Program-made: the position numbers and the translations under genes
Assembly (NCBI GenBank): GCA_963693285.1
Contig: OY848917.1
Location: 8,618,192-8,682,191 of the forward strand
Source of the DNA: Xestospongia muta
Taxonomy: Eukaryota > Porifera > Demospongiae > Haplosclerida > Petrosiidae
Direction of reading: 5' to 3'
Length of the DNA: 64,000 bases
Part shown: positions 44,990-55,476 of the stretch, one piece after another
Layout: every line of letters begins with the position of its first letter
Position numbering within the stretch: position 1 is the first letter of the stretch
Notes under the pieces: generated by a model
What the model was told of the DNA's origin: nothing
What the model saw: the letters and a program-made list of their open reading frames with translations, nothing else
The model's database searches: none

Positions 44990-47555
44990 CCTCTAGTTTT
45001 TGTGTCCTCACAAAAAATCAGTGGCAAAGTAACAAAGTCAGTGAGTAATATAATTTCATTAATGCATTGGGGGTTGTCAATTACATTGTGGTCTTTCTGT
45101 CCCAACGGATAATTCATGTGATGAGGTTGTGTATCCTCCAGCTGATTTAGTTTCTTGTTGGTTTGCAATGACTTCCGCATAAGTTAGTTTTGACATTGGG
45201 GTGGCTGGTGGAGAAATTGGGTTAGGACAAGCTGTTTCACTTCCCCTCTTTTGCAGGGCAGGTGTAGGTTGCTTCATGCTGGCTTTGCCCTGTGGCTCAC
45301 CGTAGTAGAGCTTAAGTCTGTTGCTATGCACAACTAATGTCTTTGGAGATCCAATCTTTTTGTATCTGATAGGTCACAACACCAACCCTGTCAATTATGG
45401 TGTAAGGGCCACACCACAATGAAGACAATTTCCTTGTTCTTTCCTGCTTCACAGCAGGGACATAGACCCAAACTCTGTCTCCTACAGTAAGGTTGCTGCC
45501 AGTGACTTTCTTATCATATTTTGATTTGTTCCTTTGGTCTGCTTTGTTCAGTTTCCATCTTACATCATCGTATACTCCTTTTAATGAACAGTTCATATCT
45601 TCTACAAAGTCAGGAACTTCTTTCTCCTCTCCTTTTCTGGTAAGGGAACCCTGCCTAGCATTACATCTACTGAAGATTTGCCAATTGTCCAAAATTAACT
45701 TGATAAGGAGAATAACCTGTAGACTCATAGAGGGCAATAACACCTTGGGGATATGTAGATCCCAATTTTTTGGTTCTCCTTCACTAACTTGGCTAGCATT
45801 TCTTTCAAGGTGCGATTGAAGCATTCGACTTGTCCATTCCTTTGCAGGTGATATGCTGTGGTTTGTGTATGTTCAATTCCTAGACTTCTGCAGTGAAATG
45901 AAATGACTTGACTTGTCAAGTTTGCATGCTCCCTGGTGACTATGAAGGCTTGAAGGTACTCCATATTGACAAATAAATTCATTAACCACCACTGTAGCCA
46001 AGGTTTCTGTGTCCATTGTCTGAAGGGCAAAGGCTTCAACCCACTTGCTGAAAAAATCAGTCATAACTAAGATGTACTTTTTTCCTTTTGAAGAGGTGGG
46101 TAAAGGTCCCATAATAACTTAGGATATCTTATCAAATGGGAAGCCTTAATAGTTTCAAGTGGTGCTTGTAGTTTGGGTTGTAGAGGATTATGTTCCTGAC
46201 ATTGTGGGCATTCTCATTCCCATTTGTCAATATCTGGCTTGTACCCAGTCAGTAGAATCACTCATTCAAATTCTCAGTTGTTTTCCGTAAACTGAGATGA
46301 CCTGCATTGTCGTGGAGCTGTTGTAGGCCTGTTGCTCTCATATTACTAGGGATCACTAGTTGTGGTTTGGCCATGGAGGAGGAGGAGGAGGATTAAAATC
46401 TCTGGCACAAAAGTCCAATTTGGATGAAGGTTTTATCTAGTCCAGGGGTAAACGTGCAGGTAGCGTTTTTCCCCTTCTTTAAGTGCTTTGATCTACTGGT
46501 GCAAGCCGCTTGTCAGCAAGCAGGGTCCTTCTCATATTGTCTGGATCTTTATCCAATTGATGTATTGTGGCAACTGCGTTCTCTGTAAAGGGTTGCCTGG
46601 ACATGATATCAGCATTACCATGACTCCTTCCTGGTTTGTTCTCAAACTGAAAATTGAATTGTTGCAGGAAAGTCATCCACCTTGAGAGACGTCCTCCAAT
46701 GTCTTTCAGACCTTTTAGTGATGTCAGGGGATTATGGTCAGTAACCAGCTATATTAGATATTTACTATATATAATTGTTATTGTATGTAGTGTACTTTTT
46801 ATTTGATCTACCTATATATCTCCATCAAAGGCACAATAGGATTAGCAAGAACAACAAAATTAGTGTTGATGGTATATTGTTCATCCTTTGACTATTGATG
46901 GGGATATTAGGTTGACTTCGTCTTGTGGCTTGGCGTCGTGAAGCTCGAACTGTATCGACTTCAGTGTTGGAGGTGGATCGTTCCTTATTTGCTTTCCTCT
47001 GCCTAACAACCTTCTTAGCTGACTCCAAAGTTAGTTCTGGGTCCAATTGAAGCCTTTCTGATAAGTTTGTATCCCTGATCCCTACTACCAGCCTGTCTCG
47101 AATCATCTTGGACTTCATATTGCCATACTCGCAATCTTCTGCAAGTTTGTATAGGGCCATGATATATTCGTCTGCTGACTCTCCGGGTGCGTGATTTCGT
47201 CAGTTAAATCAGGTTCTTTCGAAAATGACATTCTTTCGCACACGGAAGAACTCAAATTTCTCGATCACTGAATCGTATGTCTGTTGTTGTTGTTGTTGTT
47301 GTTCACCCCTTTGGTCTTCTTTCTCAGCAATACTGAAGCCAGGACCTCCTCTGACTCCTCTCCCATACAGCAGAAGGGTGTTGATCTGTCTGGTCTGATC
47401 AGCTTAATCCAATTTTGGTGAGCTTCTAAACTGTTCAAACCGACGTTTTCATTAATGCCCAATCTTCTGGTTTCTGAAAGTTGAAGGGTTTAGGAGAGGT
47501 TAAACTGTAATCATCCATATCTTCTCTAGTTTCGTCGATCCCACCATTGCCACCA
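44990..47555 (-). mobile_element. Old Ty3/gypsy retrotransposon remnant lacking reverse transcriptase
   Basis: Minus-strand order from 47518: a gag-like start (FNFQKPEDWAL), CCMGEESEEVLAS, a CAG run giving poly-Gln (47281-47302), YDSVIEKFEFFRVRKNVIFER, CEYGNMKSKMIRDRLVVGIRD and a basic tail to about 46830. Then at 46730-46480 comes only the end of RNase H (FENKPGRSHGNADIMSRQ), then the integrase core at about 46110-45750 (VMTDFFSKWVEAF; the second Asp block reads LHSHQG, so that Asp is lost; NGQVECFNRTLKEML), and a GPY-type tail (SSLWCGPYTIIDRVG, VHSNRLKLYYG) to about 45080. Protease, reverse transcriptase and most of RNase H are deleted between 46830 and 46730. Many frameshifts. A TGG-starting primer-binding-like site at 47541-47555 abuts a possible LTR. 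Confidence 0.82.
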
Positions 47556-47885
47556 TGTAGTATTATTTACTTTAGAGTGTCAGAACTGAACTTAATTAGA
47601 ACCTCAATTAACTGCTTATATATATTAGTACATAATGAAGACTATTCTAGAAAAACCCTACGCAAAACATGGCTTAGAATAGTCTAGAAAATAATTAGCA
47701 CATACTAAATTGACATAAATGTCATTATCACATTAAGAGTTATTCCACAAATGCCTAACATTATCTATCATTGATTGCATAAACTAAACAAGTCTTACAA
47801 TCCTCCTACCTATTTTATTCTAAATATTTAGTAAGTCCTAATGCAGTGGCAGCATCACAATTCCAAATAAACTAACATCACTACA
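47556..47885 (-). repeat. Candidate 5' LTR of the old gypsy element
   Basis: The stretch starts tgtag next to the primer-binding-like site and reaches a ctaca at 47881-47885, giving TGTAG...CTACA ends on either strand and a length of 330 bases. No matching 3' LTR is visible near 44.9 kb, so the right boundary rests only on the terminal inverted pentamer. Confidence 0.4.
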
Positions 47886-48228
47886 ACACTGTGGAGAGGA
47901 TTCTGCACTTTAGTAATTTAAGTTATTAATGATCATTGCTGTGATTTGTAATGATGTGTCACAATTGTTTCAATATAAATGTTAGTTCCTCTCTTGAGAT
48001 GGTTAGTAGACTGTGGGTGCATGAATTCACTTCCTACTACATGACTGAGATATTCTTCATGTTACTACAGAATGTGTTATAGAGACATTCCATAGTAATT
48101 ATCTTTAATTTCTTTGTTTAATTAACAAAAGTAATCCATAACTTCCTTGCATATATATCCATGACACTGTGTGAACTGTCGATGTATGATCAGTACTGAT
48201 ATCAGTCTGCTGATCCAGACTGTCAATC

Positions 48229-49278
48229 ATGTGTTGTAAACTGTCATTAATCTTTTTTGTCATTCTTTTTTTTACTTGCTATACCATAGAAGGTTCCTCT
48301 CATTGTATGACTGATTGCAACAGTTTTGGCCAAAGATCATTCACTGCTTATGACGGCTTGTGCTGTTCACCATCAAACAAAGGAGATATTATTCATATCA
48401 CTAAAGATAATGGTCGCACTGGTTATGTAGTATGTCCAGATACTATACCAAAATGGTGTTTTGAATCCAAAACTTGTTATGACATACTACAGACAGATCG
48501 AGATGTTCCTTCTGGCTATTACAACATAACAGTCAAAGATAGCTTAGTTGAAGTGTATTGTGATATGGAGGGTAGTAACTGTGATGGAGAGGGAGGTTGG
48601 ACTAGAGTAGCATTCATTAACATGAGTAAGCCTGGGGCATCCTGTCCTCCTGGACTAGAAGAATGTGACAACATCACTAATGGCAGCTTACTTTGATGGA
48701 TAAATAATGAACACTACTATCATTTTGGTTGTAACTCTACCTTCTTTCTTACTTATAATGTCAACTATACAAAGGTATGTGGTCGTGTTAGAGGATACCA
48801 GTATGGATATCCTTATGGTTTTTATTGCAACTTAAACAACTGTAACTGGTTTGATCCTCCAATAAAAACATATGGAGTGACTCTTACTTACAGTAGTAAT
48901 CCTTGTAAACATATTTGGACTTATGCTGGTGGCCATTATGAACAAGAAACAAGATCATATGATTGTCCCTGTAATAATGGCAGTCAATACCATAACCGTT
49001 ATATACCATTTGTTGGTAATGATTATTACTGTGAATCAGGACATAGTGTTGGTGAAGATGGTAACATCTTATATCCCAATGATCTCCTCTGGGATGGTCA
49101 GGACTGTCCTGGACTTGAGTCTACCTGTTGTACATCTTCTAAGATGCCATGGTTTGTGAAGACATTAAATGAAACAGTTAGTGAAGACATTGAATTGACT
49201 ATATGTGGTTGGAACTACAATTATTTGACATATGTCGAAGGGACTCCTCTTGACCTTATTGAACTTTATGTCAAATAA
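48229..49278 (+). pseudogene. Secreted cysteine-rich protein with fibrinogen-like start; one in-frame TGA
   Basis: The ATG at 48229 gives a clear signal peptide (KLSLIFFVILFFTCYTIEG). The mature part has a fibrinogen-related N-terminal motif (CYDILQTDRDVPSGYYNI, VYCDMEGSNCDGEGGWTRVA) and then a family-typical body: KVCGRVRGYQYG, HIWTYAGGHYE, FVGNDYYCESG, LLWDGQDCPG, DIELTICG and LIELYVK at the end. About 349 codons are in one frame, interrupted only by a TGA at 48694-48696 after NGSLL. The full-length pattern recalls a large family of secreted lectin-like proteins in sponges and cnidarians. Without the stop it would be a normal single-exon secreted gene. It may be a recent pseudogene, a polymorphic null allele or a sequencing error. 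It lies between two gypsy elements. Confidence 0.7.
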
Positions 49279-49356
49279 TAAGCTACACATTTTACTGAAA
49301 TTGCTGCATACATTTACACACTTTTTTATTGAATTATTATGATTATCTAATTAGTA

Positions 49357-49640
49357 ATACCGTATATCCTCGAATGGAGGCACTGTCATAGCAATTTTTG
49401 TTCAATTTTTATCTAAGACAAGAAATATCGGAAAATTGTTATCCTGCCAAGAAAAAAAATTATCCTAGCACATAAAATAGCTTATTGCTAATTTTTTATC
49501 CTATAGGATGAAATGTCTCAACATAACTCTATCCTAGGAGGATATTTTTCACAATAATTTTTATCCTAAGATGAATATTTCAGACAAAATATTTCAAGGC
49601 ATTTTTTATGCTAAGACTAATGCTCGAAGTAGATATGAAA
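49357..49640 (+). repeat. A/T-rich repeat with recurring ttatcct phrases
   Basis: After accgtatatcctcgaatgg at about 49360, the phrase (t)tatccta or tatcct(a/g) recurs at least six times to about 49570, often near aatttttat. The opening phrase resembles starts of dispersed short repeats in this kind of genome (memory, not searched). No coding content. Confidence 0.4.
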
Positions 49641-50354
49641 TTCTAGGTTAGTCATCTTAGGTGAATACAAAGTGATTAGTACTAATGATCTTGTTGAATA
49701 ATGCAAACCTTTTTTAATTTAAGATTTTCTGAATACATTTTGTCTTAAAGTAGTAGTAACATGTAATTAATACAAAAATATCTAAAAACATAAAGTCCAT
49801 TATGACTTCTCAAAAATTACTAGGACAAAAAATAACAGTTGCAACTGTTGCAATACCAACATACAACTTTATTGTTATGCACTACATCTGGTATATTCAC
49901 TCATAAATACTATATGATAGCACTCTTTGCTTGGATCACATTTCATTATCTCTCCTACTTTAGGTATCCTGCATGAACAGTATATGGAATGTGTAAGCAT
50001 AGCCAAGAGTTTAGTATTTTTTGTTCTACTCATTCTTGTTGGAAAATCCGTAAAGCTACCTTCAGACAGATATAAACATAAATAACTTTTCATTTTCTTT
50101 TATTCTAAGATGTGATGACTAGCATTGTCTCCTTTGGTTAGAATTGAGATAAATAGAAGAGCAAACCACCCACAATGGCAGATCCAGCTTGTGATTGATA
50201 AAAACAATAGCTACATAAGTAAACAACAAGATAGATAATAAGTAATAGTGTAACTGTCCATACTTGAGAGTGACTACATTCTTTTGTATTGGAATACACG
50301 AAATGGCAGTGTTTGTCTTTTAATACTGTCAGTTAGAGCAGGTCTCATGTTTAT

Positions 50355-50567
50355 GGGGTGCCGTTTGTGTCAAAATTAGAAGATTAACATGATATATTAA
50401 ATAAGTCATTATTTATTAAATAACTCTTGATTTACTTCTTATTTATTTAATAAATCATGCATTTTTTAAGAAACACAATTTATTTAACAAATATTGAGCA
50501 TTAAAACTAAATCATAACTTGTTAACTGTGCCATTGAATGCATTCAGTTTGACACAAATGGTGTGCC
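50355..50567. mobile_element. Possible MITE with 20-bp imperfect inverted ends
   Basis: ggggtgccgtttgtgtcaaa at 50355-50374 pairs with tttgacacaaatggtgtgcc at 50548-50567 (15 of 20 positions complementary). The inside is very A/T-rich with ttatttaataaat-type palindromes. There is no open frame and no obvious target duplication, so this remains a candidate. Confidence 0.4.
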
Positions 50568-51838
50568 ATACATACTGTCATAAACATTAACCTTGGCTAA
50601 CATACCAATAGTTGAAACAGCAACTCAATGACCACATTCAGTATGCATATGTAAACGCTGGACAAATTCTGATGTCATATTGAAAGCCAATGTCAGGTCT
50701 AAATTATATTTTAAAAACCACATGTGTGGATGAGCTATGAGGTTAGGTTTTGGGCTACAGTCACTATAATATAGTATATAATATAGGTTGTCATTTAGCC
50801 AGTCTTCCTTGTCAGAATATGCTCATCATAATTATTTAGACAATCAATCCACCCACTTCTCTTGTACATATTTCATCATCTGTTAAATAGTAAAGTGTAT
50901 TGGTTAACAAAGGGTTAATACAGGCAAATTACTTGCTTAATAAATGAATTCGCCATCATATACAACTAACTTCTCTGCTATTTCTTATTTGCTTTTTTGG
51001 TAGCAGTGTATTATTCTGAATACCTTTTTCCACAATATACAAATCTAATAGATCAAAGCCATCTCTCACTGCCTCTGCCATTCTTCTTAGCTTTCCTTTC
51101 AAAAAGTAATGTGTTACTGAAGGTTAACAGCTTTCTTTGATACTTTCCTACATTTTCAAGTTAGTACATTTTTTGTCATTTTACTGCATTCTTCGACAAT
51201 GCTAGACTACTTCTAGGTTATACAATTGGAATCACCCATTTTGGTCTGTAGAAAAAAATTTACAACAGGAAATAGAAATTTCAGCAAACGGTTAAAATAT
51301 TATATTCTAGGACAAAAATGTTGGGGAGGGGACAAATTTTTTCATGACAACACTCTCGAATTTAGACAAGCTGTAATCTGCCTGGGTCTGAAGTAAGTTC
51401 TGTCGAAAATAGGGACTACTTTAATTGACAGTAATTTTTTAATTTAAATTACAATATTTACCACACATTCTAGCTTCCATAATTCTTACATAGCAAACAA
51501 TGATTTTGAATTGGGCATGACTGATCATACTCTATAATGTCTCTTGAGCACTTTGTTAGCTTATGGCAACTCTCCAGTCTTAAAACTTATCAATAATCTA
51601 CCAAAACAACAGTACAATAAAAATAATTTTAATACAATTCTTTAGAATAAACTATTATAATCTAGTTAAATTACACCATGACATCAGGGAAATTAACAAG
51701 AAGTATATATAAAACAAGACATCACACTCAACATTAACATGTATAAATATGTATGACAAAATTTTGATCATTTCTTATCAATGCATGTCACAAGTGATAG
51801 TGTTAACTATATGAACTTATATCAACAAATATATGTTG
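50568..51838. other. Non-coding flank of the younger gypsy element
   Basis: A/T-rich without a supportable gene or transposon motif. Confidence 0.4.
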
Positions 51839-52104
51839 TGTAATGCAACGACTGTACCAACAGAGAGTTCTGTGTTCTCAACTTTGACTTAACACACACA
51901 CAAAGCACATAGCAAAATACAGAACTTAAATAAAGTGTACAAACAAAGAACAATATAAAAGAAGAATAAACAAGAGCAATGTAACCAGACAACAAAGAAG
52001 AATAGACTAAATATGATAAGGTCTAATTAACACATTAACACTAACTAACAGATCAGTCTGTATAACAATAAACAAAGGTAAGGTCTTAAGTCAACTGCAT
52101 TAGA
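51839..52104 (-). repeat. 3' LTR of the younger gypsy element
   Basis: About 266 bases, starting tgtaatgcaacgactg on plus and ending actgcattaga, where the other LTR has actgcattaca. The last 37 bases (caataaacaaaggtaagg then tcttaagtcaactgcatta) match the fragment at 55127-55165. Confidence 0.85.
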
Positions 52105-52124
52105 TTACCCCCTCCTTTGAAAGA
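52105..52124 (-). promoter_or_regulatory. Polypurine tract of the younger gypsy element
   Basis: On minus the sequence reads aaaggagggggta immediately before the 3' LTR, the expected site for plus-strand DNA priming. It is the only long purine run nearby. Confidence 0.8.
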
Positions 52125-52143
52125 ATTAGTCCCTAATTCTGTA

Positions 52144-55089
52144 TTAATGTGAGATCACAGTATCATAACGATCAGGAGGGTACCTGGTCCTTGTAGGGTA
52201 GCGTTGTGTAGGTGTTTCAGTGTGGTCTATGTCATCATCAACCAATTCCAAACAATCACCGATGTTAGATGTCACTGTTGGTTGAATTGACTTGTCAGGT
52301 CTACTTATGATGTCTGGAAAACGAGTACCAGGATGGCATGGTTTCAGTCTGTCGAAATGAACAACCATTCGTTTTTTCTTATTATTACGATGTTGAATTC
52401 GGTAAGTGACATCAGACAATTTCTTAATGATCATGTATGGTCCTAACCATGGATGGTGTAATTTCTTAGACTTGCCTTTGGCAACTACTGGTGAGTACAA
52501 CCAAACCAAATCTCCAACTGAATATGGCTTCCCATGAATTTTCCGATTATAATATTCTTTCTGTCTTTCGTGCTGTCCCTTTACCTTCTCTCTAACATGC
52601 TGATAGGCTGTAGAGATAGTTCTCTGTAATTCAGCAACATATTCATTTGTTGTAATCTGTGCTTGCTGGAACCCATACATAAGATCAATTGGTAACTTCG
52701 CCTTTCGTCCAAACATTAAAAAGAATGGAGAATAGCCAGTAGATGACTGAACACTTGTATTGTAAGCCATACAAACCTTTGGAAGCTGCATTTCCCAATC
52801 AAAGGGATGGTCCTTAGTCAACGTGGCTAGCATATTGAGCAATGTCCGGTTGAAACACTCCACTAGTCCATCACATTGTGGGTGGTATGGTGTTGTCCTT
52901 GTTTTGTGAATGTTAAGTAACTTGCAAACTTCAGTCAATAGCTCTGACTCAAACTGTCTCCCTTGATCAGAATGCAACTGCTCTGGTGGAGAAAATTGAC
53001 AAAACAACTCATTCACTAGCTTCTCTGCTACTGCTTTAGCTTCCTGGTTGGGAATGGCATAGGCTTCCATCCATTTTGTGAAGTCTCCGGCTACTAATAT
53101 GTATCTGTTGCCACCATCACTTTCTGGTAAAGGGCCAAGTATGTCCACAGCTACTACTTGCATAGGGTATCCAGACTTAATTGTTGTAAACTTCCTTGTG
53201 GCACAAGTAGGACACGTATTACACCATTCTCTTACATCATTCCAATGACCAGGCCAGTAAAATCTCTCTTTTAAACGACTAAGAGTCTTTTCCTCTCCTA
53301 AATGTCCACTTAGTTCACCTCCATGTAATTCGTTCAATACTTCCTTCTGTAGGTTCTCAGGAACCACCAACTGTAAATGGGATAAAGTTCCATCTTGACT
53401 TTCGAATTTTCTAAATAGCAACTTTTCATTTAACACCAATTGGTCCCATAGTTGAAGCAATCTACGACTTTTTGGATTGTCATTTACCAACTGGTCGGGT
53501 GGTCTCTTTCCAATTTCTTTGGCTCTCAGTATTTCTCCCACCACTGGATCATCCAATTGCAATTTATATAACTCTGCAATAGTTCTGTCACCAACCAGCT
53601 GTACTGTCCCAATTGTTTGAATTGATTCAATTACTGAGTGATCATGGCTCTCTCGTCCACACTGTTGACAAGGCATTCTTGATAGTGCATCAGCATTACT
53701 ATGTTTTTTTCCTCGTCTATGGATGACCTTGAAGTTATATTCTTGCAACCTCTCTAGCCAACGGGCTAGTTGTCCTTTTGGTTCTCTGAAATTTGTCAGC
53801 CAGGTAAGTGACCCATGATCAGTCCTTAATATAAACTCTTTACCTAGCTAATAAGGGCAGAAAAGATGAATGAAATGAACAACAGCTAACAATTCTCTCC
53901 TGGTTACACAGTACTGTTTCTCATGTTTGCCTAGTAATCGACTGGCATACGCAATAACTTTCTCACTTCCGTCCTCTTGCATCTGCGATAGGACAGCACC
54001 AATCCCGGTATTACTAGCATCAGTGTCTAGAACGAAAGTTCGGTTGAAGTTAGGAAATGCCAGTACAGGGGATGAGGTCAGCTTTTCCTTTAGTTGTAAA
54101 AACGACTGTTCACATTCTCTTGTCCAATTGAAAGCAGCAGATCTCTCTGCTAACTTGTGCAAAGGTTTGGCAATAGTTGCAAAATCTTTAATGAATCTTC
54201 GGTAATACCCAGCAAGACCTAAAAATTGTTGAACTTCCTTCTTAGAGGAAGGAGTTGGCCAATTTGTTACTTTCTCTGTTTTTGATGGATCAGCAGCAAT
54301 TCCATTTTTGGAGACTATGTGCCCAAGATACCGGACTTCTTGTTTGAAGAAGTCACATTTGGCTGGTTGTAGCTTCAATCCAGCTTTTCTTAACCTTTCT
54401 AGTACTGCTCAGGTTCGTTTCAGATGCTCCTCAAAGTCTCGACCCAAAATAATGATGTCATCCAGGTAGACTAAGCAACTAGACCACTGTAAACCAGCCA
54501 GTACCAAATTCATCAGTCTCTGGAATGTAGCTGGAGCATTACACAACCCAAATGGCATCACTTTAAACTCAAAAAGTCTCTCGTGAGTGCAAAAAGCTGT
54601 CTTTTCTCGATCCTCTTTGTTCACTTCTACCTGCCAATATCCACTAATTAGATCCAATCTGCTAAACCACTTTGATCCTGACAAGGTATCCAACGTATCA
54701 TCAATGCGAGGTAATGGATAGGCATCTTTTCGAGTGACAACATTGAGCTTCCTGTAGTCAACACACATTCGAATACTTCCATCTTTCTTTTGGACCAGAA
54801 CAATTGGTGATGCCCATGGGCTATTTGATGGCTGTATGATGTCATCTTGAAGCATTCCTTGTAACAATTTTTGTACCTCCTCCCTTCTATATACTGGCAT
54901 ACGCCGTGGAGCTTGTCGGATTAGTGGAGCATTTCCAACAGATATGGAGTGTTTCAGTACTTTCGTTCTTCCAACATCTTGTTTAGACATAGCAAATACA
55001 TCATTGTAGGCAATAAGTAGGAGATAAAAGGTCTTCTTTTGTTCTTCACTCAGATCCTCTCCACACCTTTCAACAATACCCCATAGCAT
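52144..55089 (-). pseudogene. Ty3/gypsy pol: RT, RNase H, integrase; two in-frame stops
   Basis: One continuous minus frame. It starts within the region before reverse transcriptase (the true N-terminus and protease are deleted), then RT (SPWASPIVLVQKKDGS, FSRLDLISGYWQV, MPFGLCNAPATFQ, LVYLDDIIILG with the catalytic YLDD), RNase H (LDTDASNTGIGAVL, ILRTDHGSLTWL), the integrase zinc region (HGGELSGHLG, CNTCPTCA), the integrase core (VAVDILGPLPES, HSDQGRQFES, GLVECFNRTLLNML: Asp, Asp, Glu all present) and a GPY-type tail (HPWLGPYMIIKKL, VHFDRLKPC). Two stops interrupt it: TGA at 54409-54411 after RT and TAG at 53848-53850 within RNase H. No frameshift. This suggests recent inactivation. Confidence 0.93.
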
Positions 55090-55126
55090 TTGCTTTTTGT
55101 CTTCTTTGTCTTCTTTGTCTTTTTGT

Positions 55127-55165
55127 CAATAAACAAAGGTAAGGTCTTAAGTCAACTGCATTACA
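55127..55165 (-). repeat. 39-base remnant of the 5' LTR
   Basis: It matches the end of the LTR at 52066-52104 and ends in the intact ...gcattaca. The remaining 227 or so bases of this LTR are absent, joined directly to pol. Confidence 0.85.
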
Positions 55166-55169
55166 GTTG

Positions 55170-55470
55170 CACTAACTTTCTTTGTTTGACTTCCTATTTT
55201 GTATTTTCCAACTAACATTATAATAGACTAAATTTTGCCAAAGATGTATTTATATTATATACACAGGACATGCTTGTACCAAAGATTACAATAAGCAGAA
55301 AATGAGACTATGGCTCTAAAGTAATAACTTTGTTTTTACATCAGCCATTAATATTTAAAAAAGTATCATAACATCAAAATAATAATTGATAGAATATTGT
55401 ATTCATGGATTTTATAAAATAAACTTTACATATTATTATTAGGAAATAAAAAAAGATCATTCATATCATT
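55170..55470. other. Spacer between the gypsy element and the RhoGAP gene
   Basis: A/T-rich. On minus it is the 3' flank of the RhoGAP gene. Nothing else is seen. Confidence 0.4.
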
Positions 55471-55476
55471 GTAATA

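Larger units (their letters stand above)
51839..55165 (-). mobile_element. Younger Ty3/gypsy element, 5' part deleted, 4-bp TSD
   Basis: Ends: a full LTR at 51839-52104 and a 39-base fragment of the other LTR at 55127-55165. The outer ends pair as TGTAATGC / GCATTACA. The flanks carry a shared GTTG (51835-51838 and 55166-55169), the expected 4-bp target duplication. Inside, on minus, pol from reverse transcriptase to integrase is nearly intact. The rest of the 5' LTR, primer-binding site, gag and protease are missing: the LTR fragment joins directly to pol across a (cttctttgt)n-like run at 55098-55125. The element cannot move by itself. Confidence 0.88.

Noticed and set aside
45493..45819. 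108-codon plus frame
   Set aside because: It is the antisense of the gypsy integrase tail.
48694..49380. Selenocysteine recoding of the TGA in the secreted gene
   Set aside because: I see no convincing SECIS-type pattern (ATGA...AA...GA stem) in the short A/T-rich 3' flank, and a plain stop or error is simpler.
53927..54205. 92-codon plus frame in the gypsy pol region
   Set aside because: It is the antisense shadow of RNase H coding sequence.
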